Shown piece by piece: positions 25,541-33,883 of a DNA stretch of 64,000 nt. The translations under genes were made by a program, and so were the position numbers. The stretch's first letter is position 1; every line of letters begins with the position of its first letter. Location of the stretch: positions 1 to 64,000 of the forward strand of contig JACKBU010000021.1 in assembly GCA_020634395.1 (NCBI GenBank), in the 5' to 3' direction. The stretch is from Ardenticatenaceae bacterium (GTDB lineage: Bacteria; Chloroflexota; Anaerolineae; Promineifilales; Promineifilaceae). The notes below the pieces were generated by a model, which saw only the letters and a program-made list of their open reading frames with translations, made no database searches and had not been told where the DNA came from.

Positions 25541-25574
25541 AACATCACATACATCATATGATGTATGTGATGTT
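25541..25574. terminator. Perfect 34-bp palindrome followed by T-run
   Basis: The arms AACATCACATACATCAT and ATGATGTATGTGATGTT are exact reverse complements with no loop, followed by TTTTCTT. On the plus strand this can work as an intrinsic terminator for the phosphatase gene. As a symmetric DNA site it could equally be an operator for the AT-rich gene that starts 56 bp later. Confidence 0.6.
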
Positions 25575-25629
25575 TTTCTTTAGATATCATGTGAAGCTTG
25601 TCACATGACTTAATCAGGATTAGTTAACT

Positions 25630-26460
25630 ATGTATCGTCGTCTTGCAATTGAATATGCAATATTTAATATGTTGTACCGTGTAGTCATGTTTACTCTCGT
25701 TGCTTTGGTAATCCCCCTTGTAGGTAGTGTACTTGTACCGATGTTTTTTCAATACCAATTATCACCTCAAGCAAAATGGAAGTTCGCCCAGGCTTTCGTT
25801 TTTATTGGTTTTTTATTAGGTGTTCTTCTGGGTTTACATGAAGACATACGCGTATTTTCGACTCTTTACCGAGTTAAACAAAAAGGTGCGAAATTCTTTT
25901 CAGGTATGGATAGCCTCATTATAAATCGCTACGTTCAGGTCTCTAAGGATGGAACTCGTCAAATTCGATTAACTCGAGATGACGCACAATTTTTTGAACA
26001 TTGCCACTTTGAAATGCTTGATCCAGTTCAATCGTTGACGATTGAGAATTATGTTTATGGAAAAACGAAGAAAATTAATGAAACTATATGGGGCTACATA
26101 AACCGAGGCATCGTATCTAGGCAGATGATTTTTTTTAACATGCCAAAAGTTTCGGATCATGTTGATCATATTTCCTGTAAATGGTCAGAATCCATGGAGA
26201 ATGCTAAAACAAGATTGCCTTCGACACAGATATTATTAATAGTTGAAATGCGTCTTGGTGTGTACTTGGTTCGTTTCTCGGAAGAATTATATTATGCTGG
26301 CGATACCTGGCATCAAACTGTATCAGAGGCAAAAATGCAAGCAGCATATGAATATGATGTTGCAGATTCTGCCTGGCAAATAATACCTGACGATGTAGTT
26401 GATATGGTTAAATTTTTCTCAGATCAAAAGCGAAAAATGCTCCAAAACACTGACAAATAG
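25630..26460 (+). CDS. AT-rich two-helix membrane protein of unknown function (possible orphan immunity protein)
   Basis: 276 residues. Two membrane helices lie at about 17-40 and 50-70; the rest is soluble. I do not recognise a family for the central part. The C-terminal 45 residues (EELYYAGDTWHQTVSEAKMQ, then EYDVADSAWQII) resemble a short segment often seen in immunity-type and small hypothetical proteins. The gene is far poorer in GC than all neighbours and contains no ACGGCCGT octamer, so it was probably acquired. An RHS-repeat remnant follows directly. An immunity role against an RHS-delivered toxin is a hypothesis from context only. Confidence 0.6.
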   Translation: MYRRLAIEYAIFNMLYRVVMFTLVALVIPLVGSVLVPMFFQYQLSPQAKWKFAQAFVFIGFLLGVLLGLHEDIRVFSTLYRVKQKGAKFFSGMDSLIINRYVQVSKDGTRQIRLTRDDAQFFEHCHFEMLDPVQSLTIENYVYGKTKKINETIWGYINRGIVSRQMIFFNMPKVSDHVDHISCKWSESMENAKTRLPSTQILLIVEMRLGVYLVRFSEELYYAGDTWHQTVSEAKMQAAYEYDVADSAWQIIPDDVVDMVKFFSDQKRKMLQNTDK

Positions 26461-26572
26461 GTGGAGGTGATTGCCAATTATCAGCCAGGTCAGTCTACAG
26501 GAGTGGATATCAACGTTAGTACGCGCTATGGGTATGATCCGGTGGGCAATTTGACCAGCCTGACAGACCCCC
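26461..26572 (+). pseudogene. Remnant of an RHS/YD-repeat protein
   Basis: Directly after the stop of the AT-rich gene, and in the same frame, the translation contains TRYGYDPVGNLTSLTDP. This is a textbook YD (RHS) repeat, preceded by repeat-like ANYQPGQSTG. The similarity ends at about 26572 and the rest of the frame (to 26679) is unrelated. No start codon and ribosome site fit, so this is a fragment of a large RHS protein that has been lost. Confidence 0.65.
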
Positions 26573-26986
26573 TGCTGGGGCGCGGTCTTCATTTGGCTGC
26601 TGTGGCTGCCTCTCAGCCCGTAGGGATGGTCTCCAGACCTAGCCACACCCCGCTGGCCATTCTCCAAGAATTGGTGTAGGCAGTGTTGAGTGATAACGGC
26701 CGTTCTGCCCACAATTCATCAAGTTTAGCCAGGGGATGGGGTGAGAACGGCCGTTTAAAATATTTGTCCGCAGATTTCGCGGATTTCGCAGATTAATGTT
26801 TTTCCTCTGAGTTCGTCGCTACTGTTAGCGGTTGGTTGGGTGGGAAACGGCCGTTTCCCCTTCTCCCTTCTCCGTTCCCCGTTAATTGTTAATTTCCCCG
26901 CCTCCCCTATGCCCACAACGCCCAATCCTTGTTACAATGGGGCCACGAGGCAATCACAGATGACCGCACCCGGAAAGGAAAACAGC
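26573..26986. other. Intergenic region with palindromes and a promoter-like motif
   Basis: It holds the second copy of CCGTAGGGATG (26618-26628), an inverted remnant of repeat A (26640-26665), ACGGCCGT copies near 26697, 26747 and 26849 (the last within the palindrome GGGAAACGGCCGTTTCCC), and TTGTTACAAT at 26929-26938, an extended -10-like element about 50 bp before the next start codon. No ORF is supported. Confidence 0.5.
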
Positions 26987-28060
26987 ATGCAAACGCCGAC
27001 ACTACTTTGGGATATAGGCGCCGCCTACGACATGTTCATCAGCCTGAATGTGCTGCACGCGCCGGACAGGTTTGGCCTGCGCGGCGCGTGGGCGGCCGGC
27101 GTACGCTCGCGCCTGCCCAACGCCGAACGAGAGGCGCTGCAGCGCATCATCCCGGCCATGAATACGCCGCTGCACTGGCTGTACGCCCTGCCATCCCCCA
27201 AAGACGGGGCTACGGTTCTGCAAGCGGTGACGGCCGTGCCGCCCGCCGACCGGCTGCGAACCATCGCCAAAGTGCCCTACATGCCGCCGCAAACCTTTGA
27301 AATTCTGGAAAACGTGGCCGCGCGCGGCGGCTGGCAGGCCGCCGACCTGACCCAACTGCAAGCCGTGTACCAGGAACATTGGGGCGAAAAATTGTCGGGC
27401 CGGGAAGTGAAGGAAAGGGCCACCTGCGCCCTGGAGATGTGGGCACGGCCGTTGGCCTTTGGCGAAGGGCTGCTGGCCGGGCTGCAAGCCTATCAGGAAG
27501 TCTTTTTTGCCGAGGAAGAGCTGCGCATCCGGCCGGCGCTGGAAGCCGCTCTGAAACGGGCGCAGCAGTTGGCGGACAGGCTCCCGCTGCCCGCTTTGAT
27601 CGAAGAACTGTCCCAGGGCGTGCGCCTGACCAAAGAGTTCGACATGGAGGAACTGGTCCTGACGCCTTCGTTTTGGGGCGATCCGTTGATGATTTTTGGC
27701 AACATTGGGCCGGGGCGAGACATTGTGGTGTTTGGCGGACGGCCGTCCGACGCCTCCCTGGTGCCCGGCGCCGTCGTGCCGGACGCGCTGTTCCAGACCC
27801 TCAAAGCCCTGGCCGACCCCACCCGCCTGCGCATTTTGCGCTATCTCTCCGAAGAGCCGCTGACCCCCGCCGAACTGGCCCGCCGCCTGCGCCTGCGCGC
27901 GCCGACGGTAGTCCATCACCTGCACACCCTGCGCCTGGCCCGGCTGGTGCAGCTAACCGTGGAGCCAGAAGGCAAACGCTACCAGGCCCGCCGCGAAGCG
28001 GTGGACGAAGCCTGCCACTTGCTGTCCATGTACCTGGATAAAGAGGTTGAGGTAGAGTGA
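26987..28060 (+). CDS. ArsR-type winged-helix regulator with large N-terminal domain
   Basis: 357 residues from the ATG at 26987, with GGAAAGGAA upstream; an in-frame extension to 26840 is intergenic in character. Residues about 1-255 form an unrecognised mostly helical domain that accompanies similar regulators. The C-terminal 90 residues are a clear ArsR/SmtB winged helix (FQTLKALADPTRLRILRYL; LTPAELARRLRLRAPTVVHH; HTLRLARLVQL). The regulated genes are unknown. A convergent aldo/keto reductase gene follows, separated by a hairpin repeat. No metal-binding cysteines are visible in the recognition helix, so a non-metal ligand is likelier. Confidence 0.75.
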   Translation: MQTPTLLWDIGAAYDMFISLNVLHAPDRFGLRGAWAAGVRSRLPNAEREALQRIIPAMNTPLHWLYALPSPKDGATVLQAVTAVPPADRLRTIAKVPYMPPQTFEILENVAARGGWQAADLTQLQAVYQEHWGEKLSGREVKERATCALEMWARPLAFGEGLLAGLQAYQEVFFAEEELRIRPALEAALKRAQQLADRLPLPALIEELSQGVRLTKEFDMEELVLTPSFWGDPLMIFGNIGPGRDIVVFGGRPSDASLVPGAVVPDALFQTLKALADPTRLRILRYLSEEPLTPAELARRLRLRAPTVVHHLHTLRLARLVQLTVEPEGKRYQARREAVDEACHLLSMYLDKEVEVE

Positions 28061-28068
28061 AGCGTGAA

Positions 28069-28111
28069 GCGTGATGCGTGATGCGCGACCATCACGAATC
28101 ACGCATCACGC
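28069..28111. terminator. REP-like hairpin between convergent genes
   Basis: GCGTGATGCGTGAT (28069-28082) pairs perfectly with ATCACGCATCACGC (28098-28111). The element belongs to the same family as 7973, 21391 and 22000. Lying between the ends of two convergent genes, it could stop or cap both transcripts. Confidence 0.55.
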
Positions 28112-28120
28112 CCAAGCCTT

Positions 28121-29089
28121 CTAAAGAAACTGGCGCGAAAGCCGGTCAATCCGCGCCATCTCCTCCCGACTTAACGAGAAACTCATGGCCCCGGCGCTTT
28201 CTTCGGCGTGGCGGGCTTTGCTGGCCCCGGGAATGGCCACGACGGTGTCGCCGTGGAAGTTGACCAGCCAGTTGAGGGCCACCTGCGACGGGGTGACGTC
28301 GTGCTGCGCGGCAATGTCGCTCAGGCCGCTGACCAGCAGGCGGCTTTCGTCGAGCTTGCGGCGTAACTGCAAGCGGCGGCCCAGGGGACGGCCGTTCAAC
28401 AAATCCGGGTCGGCGTGGAATTTGCCGGACAGCAGGCCCATCTCCAGCGGCGAATAGGCGATGATGGTGATGCCCAGCTTTTTGGCCTGCTCCAGCACGC
28501 CGTTGCGCTCGATGCTCCGATCCAGCAGACTGTACTTCATCTGGTTGGAGGCCAGGAAATAGCCGCGTTTGTAGAGGCGGTCGTGGGCGCGCCGCATACG
28601 GTCGGCGGAGAAGTTGCTCACGCCCACGGCGCGAATCTGGCCCGCTTCCAGCAAATCGGCCATGGCGTCCATTTCCGCCTCCGGCGAGGAGAAGGAGGCG
28701 GGATTGTGCACCTGGTAGAGGTCGATGGCATAGGGCGCCAGATTGCTGATCCGCTCGTCGATGGTTTTGCCGATGGAGCTGGCCGTGCGCAGGATGGGGT
28801 TCCACTTGGTGGCGACGATCACGTCGCCGCTGGCCTGACCGGCGTGCTGTAAGGCGCGCGCCAGACCCCGTTCGGAACGGCCGTTGCCATACACCTCGGC
28901 CGTATCAAACCAGTTAATGCCCCCGGCCAGCGCCGCCTCCACAATGGCGTCCGTCTCTGCGGCCGAAAGCCCCTGCCAGATAAAGCCGGTAAAGCCCTGG
29001 CCCTCCGAAAACTGCCAGGCGCCCAGACCGATGGGGGTAATTTGTATCTCCGATTGTCCTAAAGATCGCGTTTCTGTTTGTACTTGCAT
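28121..29089 (-). CDS. Aldo/keto reductase
   Basis: 322 residues from the ATG at 29089; a GTG one codon earlier (29092) is an alternative. The (beta/alpha)8 AKR signature is complete: FDTAEVYG (catalytic Asp and Tyr), VIVATKWNP (Lys), LYQVHNP (His), AVGVSNFS, and an IPGASKARHAEE cofactor-binding segment near the C-terminus. The enzyme reduces carbonyls with NADPH; the natural substrate is unknown. It starts 7 bp after the alpha/beta hydrolase stop, so the two are co-transcribed. The 3' end faces a REP-like hairpin. Confidence 0.85.
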   Translation of the reverse strand: MQVQTETRSLGQSEIQITPIGLGAWQFSEGQGFTGFIWQGLSAAETDAIVEAALAGGINWFDTAEVYGNGRSERGLARALQHAGQASGDVIVATKWNPILRTASSIGKTIDERISNLAPYAIDLYQVHNPASFSSPEAEMDAMADLLEAGQIRAVGVSNFSADRMRRAHDRLYKRGYFLASNQMKYSLLDRSIERNGVLEQAKKLGITIIAYSPLEMGLLSGKFHADPDLLNGRPLGRRLQLRRKLDESRLLVSGLSDIAAQHDVTPSQVALNWLVNFHGDTVVAIPGASKARHAEESAGAMSFSLSREEMARIDRLSRQFL

Positions 29090-29096
29090 CACTCTT

Positions 29097-29846
29097 TTAC
29101 TCGCTTGCGGAAACCATTTCCAACACGTTCCGTGTGCCTTCGATGGTTATAGCCTGTTGTTCTTCCCGGCTGATGGTCGCCGGATTATCGCCGGACTGGT
29201 CGCCGTACCAGCCAAACTGGGCGTGGTTGCCGCCCTCAATGGGCAGCCAGATGGTGTCGGCGGGCAGCAACGGCCGTGAGGCCTCAATTTTGGCCGGCGT
29301 CGCCAGCCCATCCAGCGTGCCCGAAATCGACGAAACCACCAACTGGCGGTCGGCCAAGCTGTTGCTTTCCGCCGGGTAAGCGGCCCAAAAGACGATGCCA
29401 TCCAGATCGTCGGGCTGCTCATAAACATACCGGGCGGCCATCGCTCCACCCAGCGAATGGCCGCCAATGACCCAATGGGTAATCTCCGGGTAGGCCTGGA
29501 TCACCTCGGCGGCCACGTCGGGCGCAAAGACGGCCAGGTTAAAGGGCATCGGGGTGATCACCACCAGATACCCTGCGGCGGCCAGAGCGTGGGCGGGCGG
29601 GGCGTAGGCGCGGGGATCCACTTTGCCGCCGGGGTAAAAAATGAAGCCGGTTGTCGGCTGGACATCGTTGGGCTGAAAGACATACCAGGGATCCGTTTCC
29701 ACGGTAACGGCCGTATCGGACTGCAACGCGGCCAGCGCTTCCGGCATCGGCGGCAAAGAGTCGCTGAGCCAGTAATACACGCCGCCACCCACAGCCATGA
29801 TAACAATCAAAACAACCAGCCACCAATATTTTTTCAGTTTATTCAT
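29097..29846 (-). CDS. Membrane-anchored alpha/beta hydrolase
   Basis: 249 residues. One N-terminal hydrophobic helix (residues about 8-27) precedes the periplasmic or extracytoplasmic catalytic domain. GGHSLGG provides the nucleophile elbow (Ser in GHSLG). FIFYPGGKVDP is the oxyanion-hole strand, and EGGNHAQFG carries the catalytic His. This fits the Abhydrolase_5 group of small esterases or lipases. The substrate is unknown. It is the first gene of a two-gene operon with the aldo/keto reductase. Confidence 0.8.
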   Translation of the reverse strand: MNKLKKYWWLVVLIVIMAVGGGVYYWLSDSLPPMPEALAALQSDTAVTVETDPWYVFQPNDVQPTTGFIFYPGGKVDPRAYAPPAHALAAAGYLVVITPMPFNLAVFAPDVAAEVIQAYPEITHWVIGGHSLGGAMAARYVYEQPDDLDGIVFWAAYPAESNSLADRQLVVSSISGTLDGLATPAKIEASRPLLPADTIWLPIEGGNHAQFGWYGDQSGDNPATISREEQQAITIEGTRNVLEMVSASE

Positions 29847-30009
29847 TTTTGCTCCTGTATCGATGCTTGTGGTACCAACGTTTCGTTCTGTCGCGTATCT
29901 GAAATATGGTACACTTTGTGAGACCGGATTTTAGCGTATTTTTGGGGCAGTGTTTATGCCAGGCGTCAAATAGAGATGGCACATTTACACAGACGCATAA
30001 GGAGGAACC
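29847..30009. promoter_or_regulatory. Divergent promoter region
   Basis: 163 bp between divergent genes. On the plus strand TGGTACACT (TACACT at 29910-29915) is an extended -10-like element, and an AAGGAGG ribosome site (about 29999-30005) precedes the SPFH gene start at 30010. Confidence 0.4.
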
Positions 30010-30981
30010 ATGTCACGGCAGTCCATCATCGTGTTGGGAGGGTATTTTTTGGTTACGCTGGCGGCGGTAACGGCCGTTTTTACCTGGCAGCAGGGATCGG
30101 CTCTGGCTGCCGCCGGAGTTCTGCTGCTGCTGTGGGCGGCGATGGCGCTGCTGCTCATCTACCGAGCGGGCGTCGTGGTCGTCAGCGAAATGGACGTGGC
30201 AGTTATTTTCGACCGGCACACCGGTAACTTCGCTTATTTCATTGATTCGACGCCGAGCTGCGATGTGGCGGGACGGCCGTTCAACCTTCACCAACAAACC
30301 CTGATCAACCGCATCTTTTTTAACCACCGTCCTTTCCATCACTTCATCAATCCCCTCCAGGAACACGTCAACGACTGGATTAGCAAACGCCCGCAAACCG
30401 CCAAAGGGCGCACCGATACCATACGAACCAGAGAGGGCATTCCGCTCACCATTTCCTGGTCGCTGGGCTACAACTTGGATCCCTGTCTCATTTTATCGGG
30501 AATCGAATACAAGCTGGCCCGCGCCCTGCCGCAATATTCCAGCAACATGGTCAGCGGACGCGCCATTCACTCCTTGCGGCACATCATCGAACAAGAAAGC
30601 GTCGTCGATTTGTACCGAGAATACGCTATCAAAAACCTGGAAGAGAAACTGCGCCAGGAAGTAAATACACGCTCGCAAGGAATTGGGCTGAAAGAGATTG
30701 CTCCCTCGGACACAAGAATTGGCCCGATTGAAGTGCCGCCCCAGGTAGAGAAGGCATTGGAAGCCGCCCATGAACGAGAGTTGAACACGCAGACGGCCGT
30801 TAAAGCCTTGAAGAAACTCCGCAACGTCATCAGCACCTTCCAGCCCAGCGACATGGAGCGTCTGGCCGAACTGGAACGCCTGCGAATTTTGGACGAACAT
30901 GGCGGCTCTTTGGTCTATTCCATGTCCAACCTGATGAAGTCGGTCAACGGCAAAAAAGAAAAGCAGGTAACGCACAAGTAA
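30010..30981 (+). CDS. SPFH/Band 7 domain membrane protein
   Basis: 323 residues. Two adjacent N-terminal helices (about 6-26 and 33-52) form a hairpin anchor. The following domain has SPFH/prohibitin features: VVVSEMDVAVIFDRHTGNF at its start, an IRTREGIPLTISWSLGY segment, and a long charged helix (YAIKNLEEKLRQEVNTRSQ) before a C-terminal helical region. Such proteins build ring or cage assemblies on membranes and regulate proteases or lipid domains. No partner NfeD or FtsH gene is adjacent, so the specific role is open. The ribosome site AAGGAGG is strong. Confidence 0.75.
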   Translation: MSRQSIIVLGGYFLVTLAAVTAVFTWQQGSALAAAGVLLLLWAAMALLLIYRAGVVVVSEMDVAVIFDRHTGNFAYFIDSTPSCDVAGRPFNLHQQTLINRIFFNHRPFHHFINPLQEHVNDWISKRPQTAKGRTDTIRTREGIPLTISWSLGYNLDPCLILSGIEYKLARALPQYSSNMVSGRAIHSLRHIIEQESVVDLYREYAIKNLEEKLRQEVNTRSQGIGLKEIAPSDTRIGPIEVPPQVEKALEAAHERELNTQTAVKALKKLRNVISTFQPSDMERLAELERLRILDEHGGSLVYSMSNLMKSVNGKKEKQVTHK

Positions 30982-31005
30982 CGCGGCGTGAACCGCGGGC
31001 AGCTT

Positions 31006-31623
31006 TCAGCCGGCAAACCCACGCACACCGGACCACAACTGATACAGGCCAAACAGCAGCAGCGCCAGCGCCGACACGCCGCTTAACACCCGGCTCAGGC
31101 GTGGATCCAGGCTTTTGGCGACGGCAAACAACGCGATAAAGGCGATAAAGCCGCCAATCAACGTGCCGTAAAAACCGGCCAGGTAACTCACCCCCCAGGC
31201 CGGGGAATGACGCCAGGCCGCAATCAAGATCGGCCCGCCGATGGTGCCCCAGAAGATGTAGGGGTTGGGGCTGAGGGCGTTCATGAGGGCGGCTTTGAGG
31301 ATGTTTTGGGAAACGGCCGTTTCCTCCCCCACCGCCAGCCCTTCCGCTTTGCGAAACGTCTGGTATGCACCCCAGGCCAGATACAACAAAAACAGGCCGC
31401 CCAACAGCCGCATCAGATCTAAGAACCAGTCCGGCGTGCGCGTCAGAATCAACAGCACCAGCAAAATGATGGGGCCATCGCTGATCAGCGGCGCAAACGC
31501 CGCCGAGAGCGTGCGCCGCCAGCCGTTGCGAATCGTTTGTGAGAGGAGATAGGCTTGAAACGGTCCCGGCTGCGCCGCCGCCGAAAACCCCAACACCAGC
31601 CCCTGTGACAGATAAATCAACAA
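31006..31623 (-). CDS. LysE-family exporter
   Basis: 205 residues with a TTG start at 31623, chosen because TAGGAG lies at suitable spacing upstream; no ATG fits the family N-terminus better. Six hydrophobic helices and the conserved GFSAAAQPGPFQ entry segment (the LysE/RhtB PGP motif) are present, with ALMNALSPNPYIFW in the middle. Members export basic amino acids, homoserine or related compounds. The gene is alone and convergent with the SPFH gene. Confidence 0.8.
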   Translation of the reverse strand: MLIYLSQGLVLGFSAAAQPGPFQAYLLSQTIRNGWRRTLSAAFAPLISDGPIILLVLLILTRTPDWFLDLMRLLGGLFLLYLAWGAYQTFRKAEGLAVGEETAVSQNILKAALMNALSPNPYIFWGTIGGPILIAAWRHSPAWGVSYLAGFYGTLIGGFIAFIALFAVAKSLDPRLSRVLSGVSALALLLFGLYQLWSGVRGFAG

Positions 31624-31731
31624 ACCGCTTTGCTCCTAGAGGGATTTTGGCCCAAATCTAACACAAAAGCCGCGCCTATGAAACAGTTCCACGCGATAAA
31701 CGAGTAGCAAAAAGGGGCTTGGGCACGAAAT

Positions 31732-31761
31732 TTGAACAAAAGCCATAAAACTGGTTAAAAT
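31732..31761 (+). promoter_or_regulatory. Predicted sigma-70-type promoter
   Basis: TTGAAC (31732-31737), an 18-bp spacer, then TAAAAT (31756-31761) preceded by TGG. This is the best -35/-10 pair seen in the window, and it lies about 50 bp before the AI-2E-type transporter start. Confidence 0.5.
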
Positions 31762-31813
31762 GGCTCCATGTCCATCGTGGCTCAACAAAATCACAGCACA
31801 ACGAGTGCCATTT

Positions 31814-32926
31814 ATGAGTAAAAGCTGGAGCAAACCAACCCGCTACCTCGTCCTGATCGTGGCCCTGATTGCCGTTGTGGCCGTGGCGGCGGCAGCGCGT
31901 GAGCTGTTTGCGCCGCTGGCCATTTCCGCCCTGCTGGCTTACGTGCTGAACCCGGCCGTCATCTTTTTTAACCGGACCAACAGGCTCAAACGGCCGTGGG
32001 CCGTCCTCATCGTCTATCTTTCGGCTCTCGCCCTTATCATTGCTGCCGGGACCATCCTGGCCCTGCTGGCGCCCAATCAGATTGGCAACCTGGCAGTCGA
32101 ACTGCATACGGTGGTGCAGCAGGTTGCCCTCCAGGTAGAAGACCGGCTGTCTACACCTGTGTTCGTCTTTGGCTACCAGATCACGCTGGATACCCTGATG
32201 CGCAACGCGCCCTCCTTCTCGGCGGAATTCGTGCGGCCCGACATTGTAATTGAATGGCTGCAAGCCGCTTCTACCAACCTGGGTTGGATTCTGGTGATTC
32301 TGGTCACGACCTACTACCTGCTGCAGGATTGGCCGCGGCTGCGCGACTGGTTGATTGGCCTGGCGCCAACCGACTATGCCGACGATTCACGCCGGCTCTA
32401 CCTGGAAATCCGCGACGTGTGGCAGCGTTACCTGCTCGGCCAACTGCGCCTGTCGCTGATGGTGGGCTTTCTGACGGGCCTGCTGATGACGGCCGTGGGT
32501 CTGCCCGGCGCCATCGCCTTTGGCATTTTGGCGGCCATTTTCGACGTCATTTTGACCATCGGCCCGGCCTTTGTGATGATTGCCGCGGCGATTGTGGCCT
32601 ATTTTGCCGGCTCCTCGTTCCTGCCGATTTCGCCGTTGTGGTTTACGCTGCTGGTGTTGGGGTTGTTTAGTCTGGTTCAGGCTGTGGAAAACGTCTGGCT
32701 GCGGCCGCGCGTTATGGGTCAATCGCTGAAGATGCACCCGGGCGTGGTCTTTGTGGCCATCATCGCCTCTTTGTCACTGGCGGGAATTCTGGCGGCGTTG
32801 ATCATCGTGCCGGTGCTGGGGTCAACGGCCGTTATCGGCCGCTACCTCTACGCCAAGATTGTGGACATCCCCCCCTGGGTGGAACCGCCGGTCCCGACCG
32901 CCCAAGGAACCGAAAAACCGGTCTAA
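31814..32926 (+). CDS. AI-2E family (PerM-like) transporter
   Basis: 370 residues from the ATG at 31814 (MSKSWSKPTRYLV); the in-frame ATG at 31760 overlaps the promoter. The family pattern is clear: an N-terminal pair of helices, LLAYVLNPAV, a hydrophilic loop, ILVTTYYLLQDWPRLRDWL, the large helical bundle with GILAAIFDVILTIGP, and VENVWLRPRVMGQSLKMHP near the C-terminus. Members move autoinducer-2, ions or other solutes; the substrate cannot be assigned. It overlaps the convergent methionine aminopeptidase gene by 4 bp. Confidence 0.85.
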   Translation: MSKSWSKPTRYLVLIVALIAVVAVAAAARELFAPLAISALLAYVLNPAVIFFNRTNRLKRPWAVLIVYLSALALIIAAGTILALLAPNQIGNLAVELHTVVQQVALQVEDRLSTPVFVFGYQITLDTLMRNAPSFSAEFVRPDIVIEWLQAASTNLGWILVILVTTYYLLQDWPRLRDWLIGLAPTDYADDSRRLYLEIRDVWQRYLLGQLRLSLMVGFLTGLLMTAVGLPGAIAFGILAAIFDVILTIGPAFVMIAAAIVAYFAGSSFLPISPLWFTLLVLGLFSLVQAVENVWLRPRVMGQSLKMHPGVVFVAIIASLSLAGILAALIIVPVLGSTAVIGRYLYAKIVDIPPWVEPPVPTAQGTEKPV

Positions 32927-33693
32927 AGCGTCGTTAAAATTTCCGGCCCTTTGCGCGTAATCGCCAGGCTGTGTTCGAACTGCACCGAGAGCGAGCCATC
33001 GGCCGTAATAACCGTCCAGCCATCTTGCAGCAGAAGCCATTCATGCGTACCCGCGTTGATCATCGGCTCGATGGTAAACGTCATGCCGGGGCGCAGCTGC
33101 GGTCCCGGGGAAGGCTGGCGCACGTGCGAAACCGACAGCGGTTCGTGCAGCACGCGGCCCAGGCCGTGTCCGCCCCACTCGCGCACCACCGAGACATGCT
33201 CCGCATCGGCATAATCGTTGATTGCCCGGCCAATGTCGTTGAGATAATTGCCGGGCTGGGCGGCTTCAATGCCAACGCGCAGTGCCTCTTTGCCAATAGC
33301 CAGCAGCCGCTCCGCCTGAGGAGATACCTTGCCCACCGGGAACGTGACACAGGCATCGCCGCAGTAGCCTTTATAGCGCAGGCCAATGTCAATCCCTACC
33401 ACATCGCCTTCCTTCAAAAACCGATCATCGGGTAAACCATGGCAGATTTCGTGGTTTACAGAAGCGCAAATGACGCCCGGAAAGGGCGGATTGCCGGCAG
33501 AACTGCCGCGATACCCTTTGTACAGCGTTTCGGCCCCCTGTTTGTAGATGTAGTTTTCCACCAATTGATCCAGAACCCGCAGGCTAACACCGGGTTTAAT
33601 GTTTTCTTCCAGGAGGGCAAAACATTCGGCCACCATACGTCCGGAGACGCGCATCCGGGCAATTTCCCGTTCACTTTTTATACGACCCCGCAT
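32923..33693 (-). CDS. map: Methionine aminopeptidase, type I
   Basis: 256 residues, a full-length type Ia enzyme. It removes the initiator methionine from nascent proteins. All dimetal ligands can be placed: Asp102 (VGIDIGL), Asp113 (GDACVTF), His176 (GGHGLG), Glu209 (FTIEPM) and Glu240 (QFEHSLAIT); His81 (SVNHEICHG) is the substrate-contact histidine. No N-terminal zinc-finger extension is present. It is not linked to the ribosomal protein/secY cluster where map often sits. Confidence 0.93.
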   Translation of the reverse strand: MRGRIKSEREIARMRVSGRMVAECFALLEENIKPGVSLRVLDQLVENYIYKQGAETLYKGYRGSSAGNPPFPGVICASVNHEICHGLPDDRFLKEGDVVGIDIGLRYKGYCGDACVTFPVGKVSPQAERLLAIGKEALRVGIEAAQPGNYLNDIGRAINDYADAEHVSVVREWGGHGLGRVLHEPLSVSHVRQPSPGPQLRPGMTFTIEPMINAGTHEWLLLQDGWTVITADGSLSVQFEHSLAITRKGPEILTTL

Positions 33694-33883
33694 GGGAACA
33701 ACTTCTCCTTGTATTCAAGGTAAATCTTTCACTTACGATGGGCGAGTATAACACACATGCCCATTGGGGACATAAGCCAGTCTGGGGCAGGCCAACTCAG
33801 TTGGAATTATTGCCAAACGGCCGTTCTTTGGCCTATAGTATAAGTGAGGTTTTACTTAACGGCAGAACAAAGGGGAGTAAAAC

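Larger units (their letters stand above)
25300..25629. other. Intergenic region at the left boundary of an AT-rich island
   Basis: 330 bp. It carries CCGTAGGGATG at 25351-25361 (repeated at 26618-26628), repeat A copy 3 (25414-25470) and a perfect 34-bp AT-rich palindrome (25541-25574). Base composition changes sharply from GC-rich to AT-rich near 25500. No gene was seen. Confidence 0.6.
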
